From: Sipunculus nudus
Taxonomy: Eukaryota; Annelida; Sipuncula; Golfingiida; Sipunculidae
Assembly: GCA_026874595.1 (NCBI GenBank)
Contig: CM049306.1
Span: 41,788,019-41,852,018 of the forward strand
Direction: 5' to 3'
DNA: 64,000 nucleotides
Shown: piece by piece, positions 1 to 13,061 of the stretch
Numbering within the stretch: position 1 is the stretch's first letter
How the letters are laid out: every line of letters begins with the position of its first letter
Translations under genes and position numbers: made by a program
Notes under the pieces: generated by a model
Database searches by the model: none
What the model was told of the DNA's origin: nothing
The model's input: the letters and a program-made list of their open reading frames with translations, nothing else

Positions 1-719
1 ATTATCATCTGATTATGTATAGCCAACAGGCGAAGGTGGATATACTATTCAGATTATGGACATTCTGGTTTTACAACAGATCTATATCCATTGCCGTTCA
101 ATACTGACGGGACGCCAAAACGGTGAGTCTGACACGCTATATATGCCGTGTAGTGTTTGTTGATCCAGAATAAATTTGTGTTCGTTACAACATCATCGTT
201 TATCTGTATTGAACTTTTGAGGTGAATCTTGGGCATATGTCTGGGTTTGTGACAATAAAAGATTAAGGTGATCGAGATTTCCTAAAAACTTAAATGGACT
301 GTTTTTCGGAGGATACACCTACCCTAAATATAATTCCTTAATTATCCGTACATACATTTTTGCGTCAAGTTGTTAGCAGAAAAAAACATCCAAGTAACGG
401 ATAAGGGAAAATAATATAATAGTATAAGGGAAAAATAATACAACGCCAGCATGGTGGGGGTCTAATTATGTCAAGAAGTTTCTTGACAATCTTGCAGTCC
501 GCAGTGCCCCAGGGGTTCCCGAGTGGGAGTATAAACATAATGATTGTGGGTGGGAGAGCAACGGACGTCTGCTTTAGAAGTTCAGTCAAGTATGAAGGAC
601 ACGCTGTCCATACCAGTGAACATATAAGGACATATCCGTGTCTGATTATCTACCTCACTGTACTGGCTACCGGTGATGAGAGATTAGCTCCGGGGTCACG
701 AACCAGAAATTACTACAGA
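1..719. other. No recognisable feature
   Basis: A 93-codon frame at 468-749 has no recognisable domain and is probably chance. Confidence 0.5.
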
Positions 720-1010
720 CCGGTCAATATGACCTCCATTGATGATTAAACATCTTGACAGGCTGCACCATGACACACGAGGCTGCGGGATTGCTTGTTT
801 GTGCAGTCACCTCAGCATACTAACGAATATGAACTCCCCTGATAATTAAAAGTTTCACTCCGCCTGGCGATGGCATTTATAAGGCGACGGAACAGCATAT
901 TTATGTGGTCACCTAACAGATATAAAACCTCCCTTGATAATTAAAATTCTTCACACACTGTGCAAAATATACAGGGCGTGGGGATGGCATGGACCTTTAC
1001 TCACTCTTTC
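720..1010 (+). repeat. Short tandem repeat, about 100-bp unit, 3 copies
   Basis: Three diverged units, each carrying a motif like AACCTCCCTTGATAATTAAA, at about 728, 830 and 922. Function unknown. Confidence 0.6.
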
Positions 1011-2357
1011 AGTTAACACATGAGAGAAAGAAAGAATGAAGGAGAGACAGAGTATTCCACATAATATCTTCTGCCATTTTGTACCTTGTTTTCAGATTTA
1101 AGTTTGAAGTAAAATGGTAATTTTTGCATTTAATGTTGAAATTACATTCTATTCTGAAATTATTTTAGTAAAGCTATACACTATCCAAGAATCATGTGCT
1201 TCAATAAAATGAAAAATAAATTGCAAACATCATTTTTGAAAGCAGAAGCACTTAGTGAGATGTGTTGCAAATAGTTACAAAGAGTAATAATTTCTTTATG
1301 GAAAACGTGAAATGTATGTAATACGGACTCAAATGGACCCAAATATTTCACCGTCTAGACATCACGAAACCCGGGCGCTCCTAAATACAAACGCCAAAAT
1401 AGTTTGTGTGCAATTTTCTAGACATGAAACGCTTGGTAATATGACATTTTCATTAGTAAAATTGTGATTTCATTTATACATGATCAAGCGCTTGATTAAA
1501 TTATATTTTCGTTAACTTAAGAAGAGCTGATGGAACGCCCTATCTGACCAGACAAGCAGACCCCTCCGGACAATTCCCGGAAGACTCTTGGAGATTCTGA
1601 AGGATCCCTTGTGGATCATCGTCCGGAAGCAAAGTGTGCTCTTGGTCTGATATATAATGGAACATGTATTGCCGAAGTGTGCTGTGTAATTGCAACTTGT
1701 GGCGACCAGGGTAACGTACGAACAGTTTGCAGGCCGCTATAAACTGTCTCGGTGTTCCTGCATGTCCCGGCTATAGATAGTAGGTGTTCTCGAGGGGTGT
1801 CGGACTGAAACCGAGATTCGTAATATGCAGAAATGAACAGTCTTTGATTATCAAGCCAACTCAAACATACATTCTAATGGAATTAAAAAAATGGAACTGA
1901 ATATTTGATTATTCACTGCGTTTATGTTCACAACAAATACTGTCTGTTACACAGTAAAAACCTTGGTATGTGGAAGTCAAAATGACCCCCCCCCCCCTAT
2001 TAGAATTTGCATATCTGTCACTGATACTGCAGTCAGCAGTTATGTACTTTAACTTAAATTTTGTTTTATCTCATTATCAATAATTATTTACTGACTTTTT
2101 ATTTTTCAAATATTTTGCATTATTTATGTATGAAACTTTGGAATAGAAAGTGCTTCAACTTTTCTCCATTTTGCGCTCAAATTGCATAAGTGGACTTACC
2201 ACTTCCATACGAACTCAATTGGGCTACATAAAGTGCCCTGGCATATTGGGACGAATACCTCCGTCTATGACCAATATTTTATTTTACAAAACGGGTTAGA
2301 GCCTACCTATCAGGGATTACTCATTTAAAATGCACGCTTGTGGTAAGCCCGGCTTCT
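1011..2357. other. No recognisable gene
   Basis: AT-rich, with a somewhat GC-richer island at about 1510-1860 where a minus frame of 82 codons stays open. I recognise no domain. A C run lies at 1986-1997. Confidence 0.5.
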
Positions 2358-2383
2358 AAAAAAAAAAAAAAAAAAAAAAAAAA
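2358..2383 (+). repeat. Poly-A tract (26 A)
   Basis: An uninterrupted A run that could be the tail of an unrecognised retroposed element upstream, or a simple repeat. Confidence 0.9.
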
Positions 2384-2442
2384 GCGAACCAAAACTGAAC
2401 CAAAATTGTGGACTGAATATATTAGCTTCTACTGCAATTAAC

Positions 2443-2601
2443 GTTTTCAGCCGCCGCAAACTTTTTTAAGGGTTTCAGACCATATTTTGCGGCCTGGACC
2501 CCCCCCCCCCCTTTCCGGACCTCGGACCTTTTTTACGTTTTGTCATTAGTCCTCAAGGATTCACCCCCACCCCCTTTTCTTAAATCCTGGATCCGCCCCT
2601 G
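2443..2601 (-). mobile_element. G-rich miniature element, truncated copy
   Basis: Matches one half of the complete element at 54948-55171: GCCGCCGCAAAC, TTTTGCGGCCTGGAC, a C run, TCATTAGTCCT, and the end GGATCCGCCCCTG. The other end is missing. Confidence 0.7.
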
Positions 2602-3006
2602 TTATTAAAGAAACCAAAATTTGCCTTTTACACAAGTCTACGAAGATGTGGTTTATACCTCTTGACTTCATTACATATGTTTAATTTTAGGGTATCACTA
2701 TTTCTCGTATGGATCAGAGGACACTGTAGAATTAGATAAACGTGTTATATCATCTTAAATTATTAAAATAATGTTCGCCATTTGATCAATCAAATATATA
2801 AAACTAATTTAGTGGTGATTTTGTCTGTTTATTTCTGGTACCACGTGTTATTTATTTGATTGAAGGGAAGCTAGGTGCTATGACCAAAATCTCGCATACC
2901 TGAAACATGTATGCCCTCTAGAAAAGAATTCAAACAAGAGGAAACCTACTATTTAGAGGGCATTTGACAATTTACAAACTTACCTTTTCATATATAAATT
3001 ACTGCA

Positions 3007-6000
3007 AAATTCTCTTAACGGGTAAATGTAACATCCATTGAATTGTTAGCGGTAAGCATACCATCAGTAATGTAAGTTTCTTTCAGGACAAGTCTGTTCT
3101 CCCTTTATATCAGATTCATTAAGGACTAAGCATACCATTATATGATGTAAGTTTCATTAAGGGTAAGTCAATTATCCCTTGATTTGATATCAGATTCATT
3201 AAGGACTAAGCATACCATCCTATGATGTAAGTTTCTTAAGGTAAAGTCTATCATCCCTTGAATTAATATCAGATTCTTTAAGGGGATACCCATAAATCCT
3301 ATGATGTTAGTTTCTTAAGGGTAAGTCAATTATCCCTTGAACTGATATCAGATTCTTCAAGGGGTAAGCCTGTCATCCTATGATGTAAGTTTCTTAAAGG
3401 TAGGTCAATTATCCCTTAAACTGATATCAGATTCATCAAGGGGTAAGCCTGCCGTCCTATGATGTAAGTTTCTTTAAGTGTAAATCTATCATCCCTTGAA
3501 CTGACATCAGATTCTTTAATGGGTTAGCCTGCAATCCTATGAAGTAAGTTTCTGAAGGTTAAGTCAATTATCCTTTGAACTGATATCAGATTCATTAAGA
3601 ATTAAGCCTGCTATCCTATGATGTAAGTTTCTTAAGGGTAAGTCTATCATCCCTTTAACTGATATCAGATTCTTCAAGGGGTAAGCCTGCCATCCTATGA
3701 TGTTAGTTTCTTAAAGGTAAGTCAATTATCCCTTTAACTGATATCAGATTCATTAAGGGGTAAGCCTGCCATCTTATGATGTAAGTTTCTTAAGGGTAAG
3801 TCTATCATCCCTTTAACTGATATCAGATTCTTCAAGGGGTAAGCCTGCCATCCTATGATGTTAGTTTCTTAAAGGTAAGTCAATTATCCCTTTAACTGAT
3901 ATCAGATTCATTAAGGGGTAAGCCTGCCATCCTATGATGTAAGTTTCTTAAGGGTAAGTCTATCATCCCTTTAACTGATATCAGATTCTTCAAGGGGTAA
4001 GCCTGCCATCTTATGATGCAAGTTTCTTAAGGGCTAGTCAGTTATCCCATGAACTGATATCAGATTCATTAAGTGGTAAGCCTGCCATCCTATGATGTTA
4101 GTTTCTTAAGGGTAAGTCAATTATCCCTTTAACTGATATCAGATTCATTAAGGGGTAAGCCTGCCATCCTATGATGTAAGTTTCTTAAAGGTAAGTCAAT
4201 TATCCCTTTAACTGATATCAGATTCATTAAGGGGTAAGCCTGCCATCCTATGATGTTAGTTTCTTAAGGGTAAGTCAGTTATCCCATGAACTGATATCAG
4301 ATTCATAAAGGGGTAAGCCTGCCATCCTATGATGTTAGTTTCTTAAGGGTAAGTCAATTATCCCTTGAACTGATATCAGATTCATTTACGGGTAAGCCTG
4401 CCATCCTATGATGTAAGTTTCCTAAAGGTAAGTCAATTATCCCTTACACTGATATCAGATTCATGAAGGGGTAAGCCTGCCGTCCTATGATGTAAGTTTT
4501 TTAAGGCTAAGTCAATTATCACTTGAACTGATATCAGATTCATTATGAGTTAAGCCTGCTATCCTATATGATGTAAGTTTCTTAAGGGTAAGTCTATCAT
4601 CCCTTTAAATGATATCAGATTCTTCAAGGGGTAAGCCTGCCATCCTATGATGTTAGTTTCTTAAAGGTAAGTCAATTATCCCTTTAACTGATATCAGATT
4701 CATTAAGGGGTAAGCCTGCCATCTTATGATGCAAGTTTCTTAAGGGTAAGTCAGTTATCCCATGAACTGATATCAGATTCATTAAGGGGTAAGCCTGCCA
4801 TCCTATGATGTTAGTTTCTTAAGGGTAAGTCAATTATCCCTTTAACTGATATCAGATTCATTAAGGGGTAAGCCTGCCATCCTATGATATAAGTTTCCTA
4901 AGGGTAAGTCAATAATCCCTTACACTGATATCAGATTCATGAAGGGGTAAGCCTGCCGTCCTATGATGTAAGTTTCTTAAGGCTGAGTCAATTATCACTT
5001 GAACTGATATAAGATTCATTAAGGGGTAAGCCTGCCGTCCTGTGATGTAAGTTTCTTAACGGTTAGTATATCATGCCTTGAACTGACATCAGATTCTTTA
5101 AGGGGTAAGCCTGCCGTCTTATGAGGTAAGTTTCTTAAGGGTAAATATATCATCCCTTGAACTGACATCAGATTCATTAAAGGGCAAGCTTGCCGTCCTA
5201 TGATGTAAGTTTCTTAAGGGTAAGTCTATCATCCCTAGAACTGATATCAAATTCATTAAGGGGTATGCCTGCCGTCCTATGATGTACGTTTCTGAAGGTT
5301 AAGTCAATTATCCCGTGAACTTATATCAGATTCATTAAGGGGTAAGCCTGCCGTCCTGTGATGTAAGTTTCTGAACGGTAAGTTTATCATCCCTTGAACT
5401 GACATCAGATTCTTTAAGGGGTAAGCCTGCCGTCTTATCATGTAAGTTTCTTAAGGGTAAATCTATCATCCCTTGAACTACCATCAGATTCATTTAGGGG
5501 TAAGCTTGCCGTCCTATGATGTAAGTTTCTTAAGGGTAAGTCTATCTTCCCTTGAACTGATATCAGATTCATTAAGGGGTAAGCATGCCGTCCTATGATG
5601 TAAGTTTCTTAAGGGTAAGTATATCATCCCTTGAACTGATACCAGATTCTTCAAGGGGTAAGCCTGCCATCCTATGATGTAAGTTTCTTAAGGGTAAGTC
5701 TATCATCCCTTGAACTGATATCAGATTCATTAAGGGGTAAGTCTGCCGTCCTATGATGTAAGTTTCTTTAAGGGAAGTCAATTTTCCCTTAAATTGATAT
5801 CAGATTCATCAAGGGGTAAGCCTGCCATCCTATGATGTAAGTTTCTTAAGGGTATGTCTATCATCCCTTGAACTGATATCAGATTCTTTAAGGGGTAAGC
5901 CTGCCATTCTATGATGTATGTTTCTTAAGGCCAAGTCAATTATCCCTTGAACTGATATCAGATTCTTTAAGGGGTAAGCCTGCCATTCTATGATGTAAGT

Positions 6001-6080
6001 TTCTTAAGGCTAAGTCAATTATCCCTTGAATTGATATCAGATTCTTTAAGGAGTAAGCTTGCCGTCCTTTAATGTAAGTT
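3007..6080 (+). repeat. Satellite array, 79-bp unit, about 39 copies
   Basis: Head-to-tail 79-bp units built around CTATGATGTAAGTTTCTTAA, a half-way TGATATCAGATTC and GGGGTAAGCCTGCC. Each unit splits into two related halves (about 41 and 38 bp) that both contain a TTAAGGG(G)TAAG-like core followed by CATCC, so the unit arose from an older 39-bp repeat. Neighbouring units alternate between variants over parts of the array (about 3630-4010 and 4570-4900), giving a 158-bp higher-order period. Divergence is highest at the left edge and near 5000-5500. Confidence 0.95.
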
Positions 6081-6856
6081 CCTTTGTTAGGAGAATCCTA
6101 ATCAATAAGTCAAAATATATGTTCTCAGATATGGGCTTTACTTATGAATGTGAATATTATATTAAATGTCAAATACCCTATTTGTCCGTTAGTTATATGT
6201 ACAAGACAGTTTCTTGTATATGTTTATATCTTTCAAGAAAGGAGTGACAGTGAAGGTTAACGCTGGTCTAGCTTTATGACTCTGAAGACACAATTAGTTG
6301 TGAACATGCCTGTTTAGAGTCGAGTTTGGTGTCGTGTGCTCGCTGATAAGAGATGGATTGGTCATACCCTTTTCCGGAGACACCCTAAAGGGGCAGCAAT
6401 AAACGTGCAAAGGCTTCCTGGGCTAAGGATTCCATTTCACAGGAAATGGAACAAGTCTACTTTAGGCTTGAATAGGATACCAATAAAAATGTCATTGAAA
6501 GCAGCCACTTGCATGAAAGCCTACTTAGAATGCACAAAATTGCGCTCCTATTCCGCCCACACACATTACACTAAAGTGAAGCTTACACGTTTCTTTTCAA
6601 ATGGTTGCAAATTCTCGCCTCCTCTGCTTCAAGTAGTAAGTTTCATTTCCCAATTCTGCTCGGCCTTTTCGCTAAAAGTCTACGCATTTCTCTGTCTGAA
6701 AGGGCAGCTGTTCATCTAAGCGGGTTTACACTGTTAGGGTTGGTTATTTACAGAGACATTCAATACATTCGTCGCTTAAAATGCAATGACAGTATGAGTT
6801 GGAAGTTTGGTAATTTGGGCTACTATGCCACACGAACAGCCAGTGCATAAACCTCA

Positions 6857-7122
6857 CAGGCACTTGTCACAATGTATTCACCGGGTGAGCGATATTACCA
6901 GCGTCATTGGGCCCATCCCCCTGTCACCAATCTAACCAACCATCCCACTAATTAAGCCTCGTGGAGAGTTGATTTTAGCATAAATTAGGTTGATGGGCAA
7001 TCAAAGTAAGGGAACCATGTTTAATTAGTGGGATAGTTGGTTAGATAGGTGACGGGGAATGGGCCAAGTGATGCTTGTAATATCGCTCACCCGGTGAACA
7101 CATTGTGTCGAGTGCTTGTGAT
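6857..7122. mobile_element. Foldback/MITE-like element with about 107-bp inverted arms
   Basis: The left arm (CACTTGTCACAATGTATTCA, CCGGGTGAGCGATATTAC, down to CCCACTAATTAAG) is repeated in reverse at about 7015-7122, with about 12 mismatches; the loop is about 50 bp. A diverged second copy lies at 43334-43634. No clear target duplication was seen. There is no coding capacity. Confidence 0.82.
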
Positions 7123-9179
7123 AGCCTTTACCTCCATATTTAATACCACCTGCGTGGAAGGATAACTTTTGTATCAAGACCCGTCTCCCCACAATTTTCC
7201 ATTGATTTAATTTTCAAGGCCATTTAGATGTCATATAAATACACAAAAAAGACAAAAACCTACAAAGAAAACTAGAATGAGTTTGTTTTAGCGACAGCAA
7301 AAACAGATATAGCCCATGTCTCTCCTCCCTCTGGGGACTCCCATCCCCAAATGTGATGACACGTAAATCAACCATTTCAACAGTTGTTGGGTTCACAAAA
7401 ATCCTAAAATTCTGAAGATTTGACCTTGAATATTAAAGTCAATGTCACTGATTCTCGAATTCATCCGAGATTTTGGTAGAATTAAGTCAAATTTCAAATT
7501 TAATGAAAAATATTGAGTGATTCACAAGTTATCGCTTTCACAAGAAATGCAGACGACTATGGACGCCGCCGCCGACAACGATTACAGACCAAACATAACA
7601 TGTCACCCCCCTCCCCCCGCCCCCCCCCCCCCCCACCCACCCATGGGAGGAAGACAAAGATATGGTTTGCAAACAGATAAAAGGGAAAATATAAATTCTC
7701 TCAAACTTTAGCACAGAATTATATGGGTTTGCAGGCACATAAATAAGTTACACAATGCGGCACGGATTTCTTCCGTCGTCTAATGATTGCCTTGGTTTTA
7801 GGTTATTTTCCCAAAGGTAATCTTCAAACAACACGAAGCGTCAAACTGATGCTTAATCACAGAAATCCATCATCCAATGCGACACTGCCATTATCTTGTG
7901 ATTATAACAAAAGAAGACGGGGACATGGGCGTCTGCTGTCATCATAAGGAGACAAAATTACAGGCGTTGCATCGTAGTTGCGAATGTAATGTCTCAATAT
8001 CCACCGGGCTAGTCCCTTATTACAGATTAAAGATTTTCATTTTGAAGTTAATATTGAGATTAATCGGGGGATACTTATACAGATTGTGCAATTATGTCGA
8101 TCTGTACTCTATAATTATCTCCGGAGCCCCGTATATATGAACCATGTTTTAACCCACTGTATCAAAGTACTGATAAATAGAAGCATAATTTGCCGAACAA
8201 GCGGGACAATTTGTAGCCAGTTATAACCCGTCCTCCAAGAACTGCATGTTCATTGTGAGATTGATTCCAGAACAGTATTTGATTTAAGCAACTGGTGGCC
8301 GTTGGCTGAGGACAGGGGCGTCAATACAGGGACTGGGGGTGGGAGTATACATCCCACCACTTTCCTGCAAGGGGAGATGGTCATTCTAAACATCTCTCCT
8401 GCTATTTAGATAATAGCTATATATATTTGAAATAAAATATATTAATAATAAGAAATACAGTCTTTGGTTCCATTTCTGAGTTAACTATAAAATACTAAAT
8501 TTAAACCTGGTTTAGAAGTAATCTGTACGGGTAACATAATACCTAATTTATTAAAACCTTATACTTAATTGTAATAAATATATTTGGAATGTGTCACAGA
8601 TACAAAAAGTATACACCGAGTCATCCCACTGACCTTGACGATACACTGACGTCATTGAAGTCACTAGCTGAGACGACTCCTTGTAGCTTAACTTTAACAA
8701 CACCTGCTTTGGGGAAAAGGCTTTTTAAGCATATGCGTTCGGAATCCCCGGGAATGTTCCCTTAATTTGTGATATGTGCTTCTATACTGTTTTATTCCAT
8801 GTAGACACGATCGTGCTTTTTATCATTACAAATGAATTGAAATTCATTAACCTTTTTTTTTTTAATTTGGCATTAAGCTGATCCGAATTTTAAAGCATAT
8901 ATCCAAACAGGCTCAGTGCATACTCAAATTTGATGTTTGATGTTTTGTTTATAGATCTGGGAGCGCCACAAGTGATGGTAGTTTTACTTTTTTAAACACA
9001 GCTGTCAAAGGGTTAATATATAACGATAGAACATTTTTATCAAACTTTTTTTAAACCAGGGTCTTAAGTAGTTGTTATGTATTGAACAGGAACTGATGTT
9101 AATGAATGAAGTCTTCTGAATTTAAGGTTTTCAGTCTGTTTAGTCCAGGCAGTCACCAAGAATTTAAATACTCTTGTAC
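7123..9179. other. No recognisable gene
   Basis: Contains a 15-C run at 7620-7634 and short frames without recognisable domains. Confidence 0.5.
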
Positions 9180-9360
9180 CTGAGGTACTGGTGACGTTAC
9201 CCCAGTGATTGATTTGAGAGGCCAGGGAGCTTGTATCATTCAGGGACCCCACCTCCATCCCTATCACACGCTCAGCCCCAGCTTCTCTTGTGTTCTCTTC
9301 ATCAAGCTCTTCAGGCATCTCAGATTGGATTAACAAGGTATCCGCGTAATCAGGATTCAT
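9180..9360 (-). CDS. Possible first coding exon, unknown product (weak)
   Basis: A minus-strand frame starts at an ATG directly after an in-frame stop and runs 60 codons to a plausible donor (CTCAG|GTACAA; last exon base 9180, phase 1). The peptide is hydrophilic, acidic and non-repetitive (it contains EELDEEN and two sequons, NDTS and NVTS), which looks more gene-like than the surrounding frames. I recognise no domain, I found no partner exon, and a chance frame remains quite possible. Confidence 0.22.
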
Positions 9361-10559
9361 TTAATCCTCGTATCCCGGGCAGGTCTGGTCCACCAGGTAG
9401 GACAGATGGCATTCTGGTAATGAGGGCGGCAGATGTGACTGGAGACAAGAGTACTCGATGAACTTATGAAGCAAACTAAACACGCTGGACGTAGGAAGGA
9501 GCAGTCTGCTGAGCGGGATTCAAATGAGCAGTTTCTACTTACTGTCTTTCATCCGCAGGACATGTCACATGCATTGCCCCCGCCAGGAGGGTGCATGCGT
9601 TCATTCCCGTTCGTGTGTGTATGTGTTTCCTCACAGCAGAGCTAAAACAATAATAAATGGAATCACAAGTATTGTTCATGGCATTGAATGGTCCAATGAA
9701 GAGTCGAATATAATTTGGTGTTGATCAAGCTCAGAATCCGGATCCAGGAACTTTATTAAGTAACATATACAGATGTACAGGAAGCACAACAAATAGCATC
9801 ACACAAACCAAGATTTTTCAAGTTTACAACCGGTGTTTCTTCTGTGATCCTTTTTTTCATGTTCTTCTAATTGTTCCGCACACGCAAGATCGGACCTCTG
9901 ACTACACAGTCTTGTTATGGTTTATAAACCAAACCATAAAAGATAACGTATAAAACAGGTGAACTGCAGATAGATACTTGTTATCATAAGTTACAGCAGG
10001 AGAAATTTACCGGGGGGGGGGGGGGGGGGGCGCTAATGTTGGGTAAGCGGTTGATGGTATTGACATAGATATGTATATATATACATATATATTATAAAGT
10101 AATATATTTCAACTTATGACAAATATTTTTTAATTTCACCTATATGAATAAATTCTAGAGCCATTTTTTGTCAAGTTTATTACAGGTACACGGGGAAGGG
10201 TATTGGAGGGGATCACCCCCTCTCATATTAAGAAAAAATAAATATACAATATAAAGAGGGCATTTTGAGCCATCTATCACAAAAAATGAGGATTTTTTTG
10301 TTCCTCAACCATGAGTAAAGAGAACATTTTGAGCAAACTTTCACAAAAAAATATTACTTTTTTTCCCTCAACTACTATTTTCTTAAATGCCTTTTCATGA
10401 CGTCAAACTTCAAGGGGTAGGGGTTCACGTGTGGCCGGTTATTAAATTTATATTTCTTCAAAATTTTGATATTTACTAGAAAGTCTAAACATCCAATCAT
10501 TTGTAACATGCTGTTCGGTGTTATGACCCAGCAGCTTGTAATAATTGAAAGACTCCTTT
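9361..10559. other. No recognisable gene
   Basis: Contains a 19-G run (10012-10030) and a short TA-rich palindromic stretch near 10068-10092. Confidence 0.5.
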
Positions 10560-10691
10560 CCTTCTTCAGTTTAGAACCATTTGGATGTTTTCTTAATATC
10601 AGAGCTGTTCATTAATATCCTCAGCTTATGGATTAGAAAGTAATAAACTGTGGATAACTTTAATTGCTAGGGAATACCAAAGATATCTTAA
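10560..10691 (+). mobile_element. Dispersed SINE-tail-like repeat, left part (split by HINE)
   Basis: The segment around GCTGTTCATTAATATCCT and CAGCTTATGGATTAGAAAG also occurs at 23965-24110 and 61700-61790. The similarity continues on the far side of the HINE at 11717 (AATGAAATTAATTACGAATAA), so the HINE landed inside it. Confidence 0.65.
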
Positions 10692-11716
10692 ACTAGATGT
10701 GTCGGAACGACACGAATGCCCCCGCCTGGGCCAAATTAGAAACATTTGTTAAATTTTGTAAATTTTTTTAAGTTCAGGAGGTGTCGTATGGTCAAGAGTA
10801 GGTCAACGGAGACGAAACGCGAACTCGATCTGTAACTAGTCATTATCTGGCCACACATAAAAATTCAGGGTGGTATATGCAGGCATTGCGGAAAAAAGTC
10901 CGTACATATGCATTTGTTATGAAAATTATATTTTTCATGAAACTTTCTATATTCAGGAGCGGTCAAGGTCAAAAGTAGGTCAACTGAAACAAAACAAGAA
11001 CTTGATCTGTAGATGGTCATTATCCGCCCACACACCAAAAATCAGGCCCGTATCTGCGGTCATTGCGAAAAAAAGTCCGTACATGTGCACTTTTCATGAA
11101 AATTTATATTTTCTATGAAATTTTCTATGTTAGGGCACCGTCAAACAGTCAAAAGTAGGTCAACTGGGACAAAACGTGAACTCGATCTGTAACTGGTCAT
11201 TATCTGCCCACGCACCAAAAACCAGGCCAATATCTGCAGGCATTGCGAAAAAAAGTCTGTACATGTGTATTTGTCATGAAAATTTCTATTTTTCATGAAA
11301 TTTTCTATGTTCAAGAGCCGTAAAACGGTCAAAAGTAGGTCAACTGAGACGAAATGCAAACTCGATCTGTAACTGGTCAATATCTGCCCACAAACCAAAA
11401 ATCAGGCCAATATCTGCAGGCATTGTGAAAAAAAGTCTGTACATGTGTATTTGTCATGAAAATTCATGTTTTTCATGAAATTTTCTAAGTTAAGGAGCCG
11501 TAAAATGGTCAAAAGTGGGTCAACTGGGATGAAACGCGAACTCAATCTGCAACTGGTCAATATCTGCCCACACACCAAAAACCAGGCCAATATCTGCAGG
11601 CATTGCGAAAAAAAGTCCGTACAACTGTTTGATTTCGGAATGACGGAATGACGGAAGGACGGAAGGACGGACATGGGTAAAACTATATGCCCCAGCCACT
11701 TTGTGGCGGGGGCATA
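10692..11716 (+). mobile_element. HINE/pearl-like element with 180-bp core repeats
   Basis: The 5' end has a hairpin GTGTCG-GAA-CGACAC (10699-10713) followed by ATGCCCCCGCC (10716-10726). The 3' end has the exact inverse GGCGGGGGCAT (11705-11715), which also forms a local hairpin with TATGCCCC at 11685-11692. Between them lie about 4.8 copies of a 180-bp unit: the anchor AAAAGTAGGT recurs at 10971, 11151, 11331 and (as AAAAGTGGGT) 11511. A GACGGAAG short repeat sits near the 3' end. This is the layout of pearl elements in bivalves, later placed with Helentron-associated non-autonomous elements. It interrupts another dispersed repeat. Confidence 0.8.
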
Positions 11717-11800
11717 AAAATGAAATTAATTACGAATAACTGGGAAAGAAAAAGATAAAATGAGAGATGTTACTGCTTAACGGGGGGGGGGGGGGAGGTA
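11717..11800 (+). mobile_element. Dispersed repeat, right part, ending in poly-G
   Basis: Continuation of the repeat at 10560-10691 after the HINE. It matches 24060-24150 (ATTACGAATAA, then AGATGTT) and, like that copy, ends in a G run (11782-11795). Confidence 0.6.
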
Positions 11801-12841
11801 TTCATGTTGTACGCAGAACTCCACTCACATACCCGTATACCACATATATCTACAACCAATACTTGTACAGAAGGCGATGGATTGCCGTTGCCTCGGAGTA
11901 CTGCCAAAACAAAACAGGTAACCCGACCGTATCCACCATTTTATGCGGATCTGAACCAAAGTTTACTGATGTCTTTCCTGGACCATGTCCACCTCCTCTA
12001 CAAATTTCGGTTCTCTGCTGTTTTCATAAGCCTTCTGACAGACAAATATATTACAAACAACGTCGGACACGGGTGATTACATAACCTTCTTGGCGTAGGT
12101 ATTTAACGAAAGGTTGTATTTAAAATTGTCGTTTTAAGAATTGTATTGCATATTTATAAGACAATGAACGAGTATCAAATACATCGAAATGTAAACTTTA
12201 TATATTTTTCATGTTCTTAATTGAGACTCTTATTTTATACTCTTAGTGTTCTTATTTTAGACTACTGTATGACCTATTTGTTGCACTCATTGGCAATTAA
12301 AACGAAAGTAATCTTGATGAACTAGATTGGGACATCTGGTTCCTGGCTTACAGTTCCCATGTTATGTTCACAAGCATGGGAACTAATAAGTAAAAACAGA
12401 AATGAATTTGGGTATATCGAAAGTGTGCTTGCACAGTCATGTTCACATTCAGGACAGAGATTCTACAGATCTGTTGCACCAAACTTTCATTATTCCCTCT
12501 AAATTAAATAACCATAATACATTATTATTACTGCATGGGAGATTGGAACGGTTTCTTATGTCTTGGGATAACACTTGCGATAATACTTTTGATTATATTG
12601 CACTAGGGGATTTCTCATTTTCTCGTGAAATTGTGATTGTCGTAAAATTGCAGATTTGTCATTGTCGTAGAAATAATCATTTTCGCAAATGCTAACTATA
12701 ATAGCCTTGAGTGTTATGTTGCCTGAACCCGCACATGACAAAGAGCTAGAAAACATTTGTTCAATCAAATTAATGGTAGGCGTCACCTGCATATACGAAT
12801 CGCCTTGCTATTTAGAAACCAGGAGCACCAAGCTGCAGTTT

Positions 12842-13061
12842 CAGGGGCCGATCCAATATTTAGGAAAAGGAGGGGTCCAACGCAAGAGGACTAATGACGA
12901 AACCTAAAAAAGATCTCCAGTTCCGGAAAAGTGTGTATGTGTGTGGGGGGGGGGGGGGGGGGGGGGAGAGTTATGTCCAGACAGCAAAATTTGCCTGAAG
13001 ATTGCGGCGGCTACAAAAGATGGGGTCCGGACCCCTTGGACCCCTCTCTACATCCGCTTCT
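12842..13061 (-). mobile_element. G-rich miniature element, second copy
   Basis: Begins CAGGGGCCGATCC and ends CATCCGCTTCTA, with inside AGGACTAATGACGAAA, a 22-G run (12945-12966) and GGGTCCGGACCCC. It is inverted relative to 54948-55171. The target duplication is not clear. Confidence 0.75.

Noticed and set aside
6336-6719. 127-codon open frame on the plus strand next to the satellite
   Set aside because: No domain, no splice context, and an overlapping frame of similar quality; most likely chance.
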